This document shows positions 62,821 through 64,000 of a stretch of DNA of 64,000 bases, in pieces. Each line of letters opens with the position of its first letter. The first letter of the stretch is position 1. The notes below the pieces were generated by a model. The model had not been told where the DNA came from, did no database searches, and was given only the letters and a program-made list of their open reading frames with translations. This stretch comes from Saccharothrix luteola. Lineage in GTDB: Bacteria > Actinomycetota > Actinomycetes > Mycobacteriales > Pseudonocardiaceae. The stretch lies in the NCBI RefSeq assembly GCF_020859565.1, contig NZ_JAJHUO010000012.1, positions 85,766-149,765 of the forward strand, in the 5' to 3' direction. Position numbers and translations under genes: made by a program.

Positions 62821-64000
62821 TGGCTGAACGACACGGCAGGCGGGTCGTCATCACCGGCTGGGGCGTGGTGTCCCCGGTCGGCCTCACCGCCGACGAGACG
62901 TGGGACGCGCTGGTCGCCGGGCGCAGCGGCATCGGGAACGTGACCGTCGTCGACGCCTCCGACCTGCCGACCGACCTGGCGGGCGAGGTCAAGGGCTTCG
63001 AGCCGAAGAAGTACCTGAACCACAAGCAGCTGCGCCGCATGGACCCGTACGCGCAGTACGCGTTCGCCGCCGCCTCGGAGGCCGTCGGCACGGCGAAGCT
63101 GGAGATCACCGAGGACGACGCGCACCGCGTCGGTGCGCTCATCGGCAGCGGCTACGGGCCGATGCAGTCCCTCGGCGAGCACGTGGTGGCGCTCAACGCG
63201 AAGGGGCCGCGCGCGGTCAGCCCGTTCGCGCCCATCACCGGCGCCATCGACAGCGCGGCGGGCGAGATCAGCCTGGCGTTCGGCGTCACCGGGCCGACCC
63301 GGGCGTTGAGCAGCGCGTGCGCGACGGGCACGGACGCCATCGGCGAGGCGGCGCGCTGGGTGCGCTACGGCGTGGTCGACGCGGTGATCGCGGGCGGCGC
63401 GGAGAACATCCTCACCCGCGTGGACCTCGCGGGCAGCGGCAACGCCAAGGCGCTGTCCACCCGCACCGACGCGCCCGCCGAGGCGTGCCGGCCGTTCGAC
63501 GAGGACCGCGACGGGTTCGTGATGGCCTCCGGGTCCGGGATGGTCGTGCTGGAGTCCGAGGAGCACGCGCTCGCGCGCGGCGCGACGATCCTCGCCGAGG
63601 TCGCCGGCTACGCCGCCACGTCCGACGCCCACCACTGGACCGCGCCGCACCCCGAGGGCCGGGGCGCGCGGGCCGCCATGCGCGGTGCGCTGGCCGACGC
63701 GGGCCTCGCGCCCGAGGACGTCGGCTACGTCAACGCGCACGGCACCAGCACCGTGTTCAACGACCAGTCCGAACTGGACTCGATCCGCGCGGTGTTCGGC
63801 GAGCACGCCGAGCGCGTCCCGATCAGCTCCACGAAGTCCATGACCGGCCACATGATCGGCGCGGCGGGCTCGGTGGAGGCGATCGTCGGCGCGATGGCGA
63901 TCAACCGCGGTCTCGTGCCGCCGACGATCAACTGCCACCGGCCGATCGACCGCGCGGTCAACTTCGTCGCCCACGAGGCGCAGGCGCACGACGTGGACGT
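62821..64000 (+). CDS. FabF-type beta-ketoacyl synthase (3' partial)
   Basis: Condensing enzyme open at the window end (393 codons seen). Active site Cys167 in SSACATGTDAIG, His in NAHGTSTVFNDQ, and His/Lys region SSTKSMTGHMIGAAGSVEA; all catalytic positions present. The protein looks like a FabF/KAS II rather than a modular PKS domain. RBS GGAGCGAGGAGCAGCAC precedes the ATG. In this context it is probably a pathway-specific ketosynthase extending a short chain. Confidence 0.92.

Overview
The window is high-GC actinobacterial DNA with strong G/C third-position bias, many GTG starts and dense GTGA/ATGA stop-start overlaps. The gene repertoire fits a filamentous Pseudonocardiaceae such as Saccharothrix, Actinosynnema or Lentzea: MsiK-type sugar ABC systems without an ATPase gene, a LAL regulator, ECF41-type sigma, a P450 operon, many secreted glycosidases and a streptophobe-like membrane protein. 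The genus is an inference. No rRNA, tRNA or CRISPR array was seen.

Layout. 1-3275: end of a sugar-uptake operon (lipoprotein binding protein and a six-hairpin glycosidase). 3.5-6.7 kb: small ferredoxin-fold protein and LAL regulator, divergent from a stand-alone trpF. 7.4-10.6 kb: TetR and CocE-type hydrolase, divergent from a homocysteine S-methyltransferase. 10.6-13.3 kb: SDR, a headless coding remnant, a VOC protein and an ECF41-like sigma factor, then another VOC protein. 13.4-16.9 kb: TetR, cytochrome P450, 3Fe-4S ferredoxin and ferredoxin reductase, ending in a truncated coupled ORF. 16.9-18.5 kb: lipoprotein and secreted alpha/beta hydrolase. 18.6-29.6 kb: a divergent alpha-galactoside utilisation locus. 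Leftward are a sugar epimerase, a GH63-like glycosidase and an MDR dehydrogenase. Rightward are binding protein, two permeases, ROK regulator, GH36 alpha-galactosidase and Gfo/Idh/MocA oxidoreductase.

29.6-31.0 kb is a decayed stretch: two degenerate copies of one unknown gene lie in inverted orientation around a small secreted-protein gene. 31.0-37.3 kb carries a kinase-phosphatase fusion, a Tat-exported M23 peptidase with three peptidoglycan-binding repeats, a LysR/cupin pair, an NLP (NPP1) toxin-like protein and other small secreted proteins. 37.6-39.8 kb is a two-component system whose histidine kinase has an in-frame amber codon. 40-44.7 kb: epoxide-hydrolase-like enzyme, methyltransferase, and an ABC exporter with a streptophobe-like protein. 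44.9-46.5 kb is an IS630-family element with 28-bp inverted repeats, TA target duplication and a passenger ORF; it sits exactly in the stop codon of the next gene.

46.5-54 kb is a secreted xylan-degradation operon (GH30, GH115-CBM2, SGNH esterase). It has a perfect palindromic operator and a divergently named but same-strand LacI regulator whose N-terminus looks like a phage-integrase arm-binding domain. 54-57 kb: an M23/beta-propeller protein with a truncated duplicate in front, CorA and a DUF4342 protein. After a 1.3-kb palindrome-rich intergenic region, 58.4 kb to the end opens what looks like a biosynthetic gene cluster: a fused adenylation-aldehyde dehydrogenase enzyme, a ThDP-dependent enzyme with an altered catalytic glutamate position, and a FabF-type ketosynthase running off the window. 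This last block is the best candidate for an undescribed pathway.
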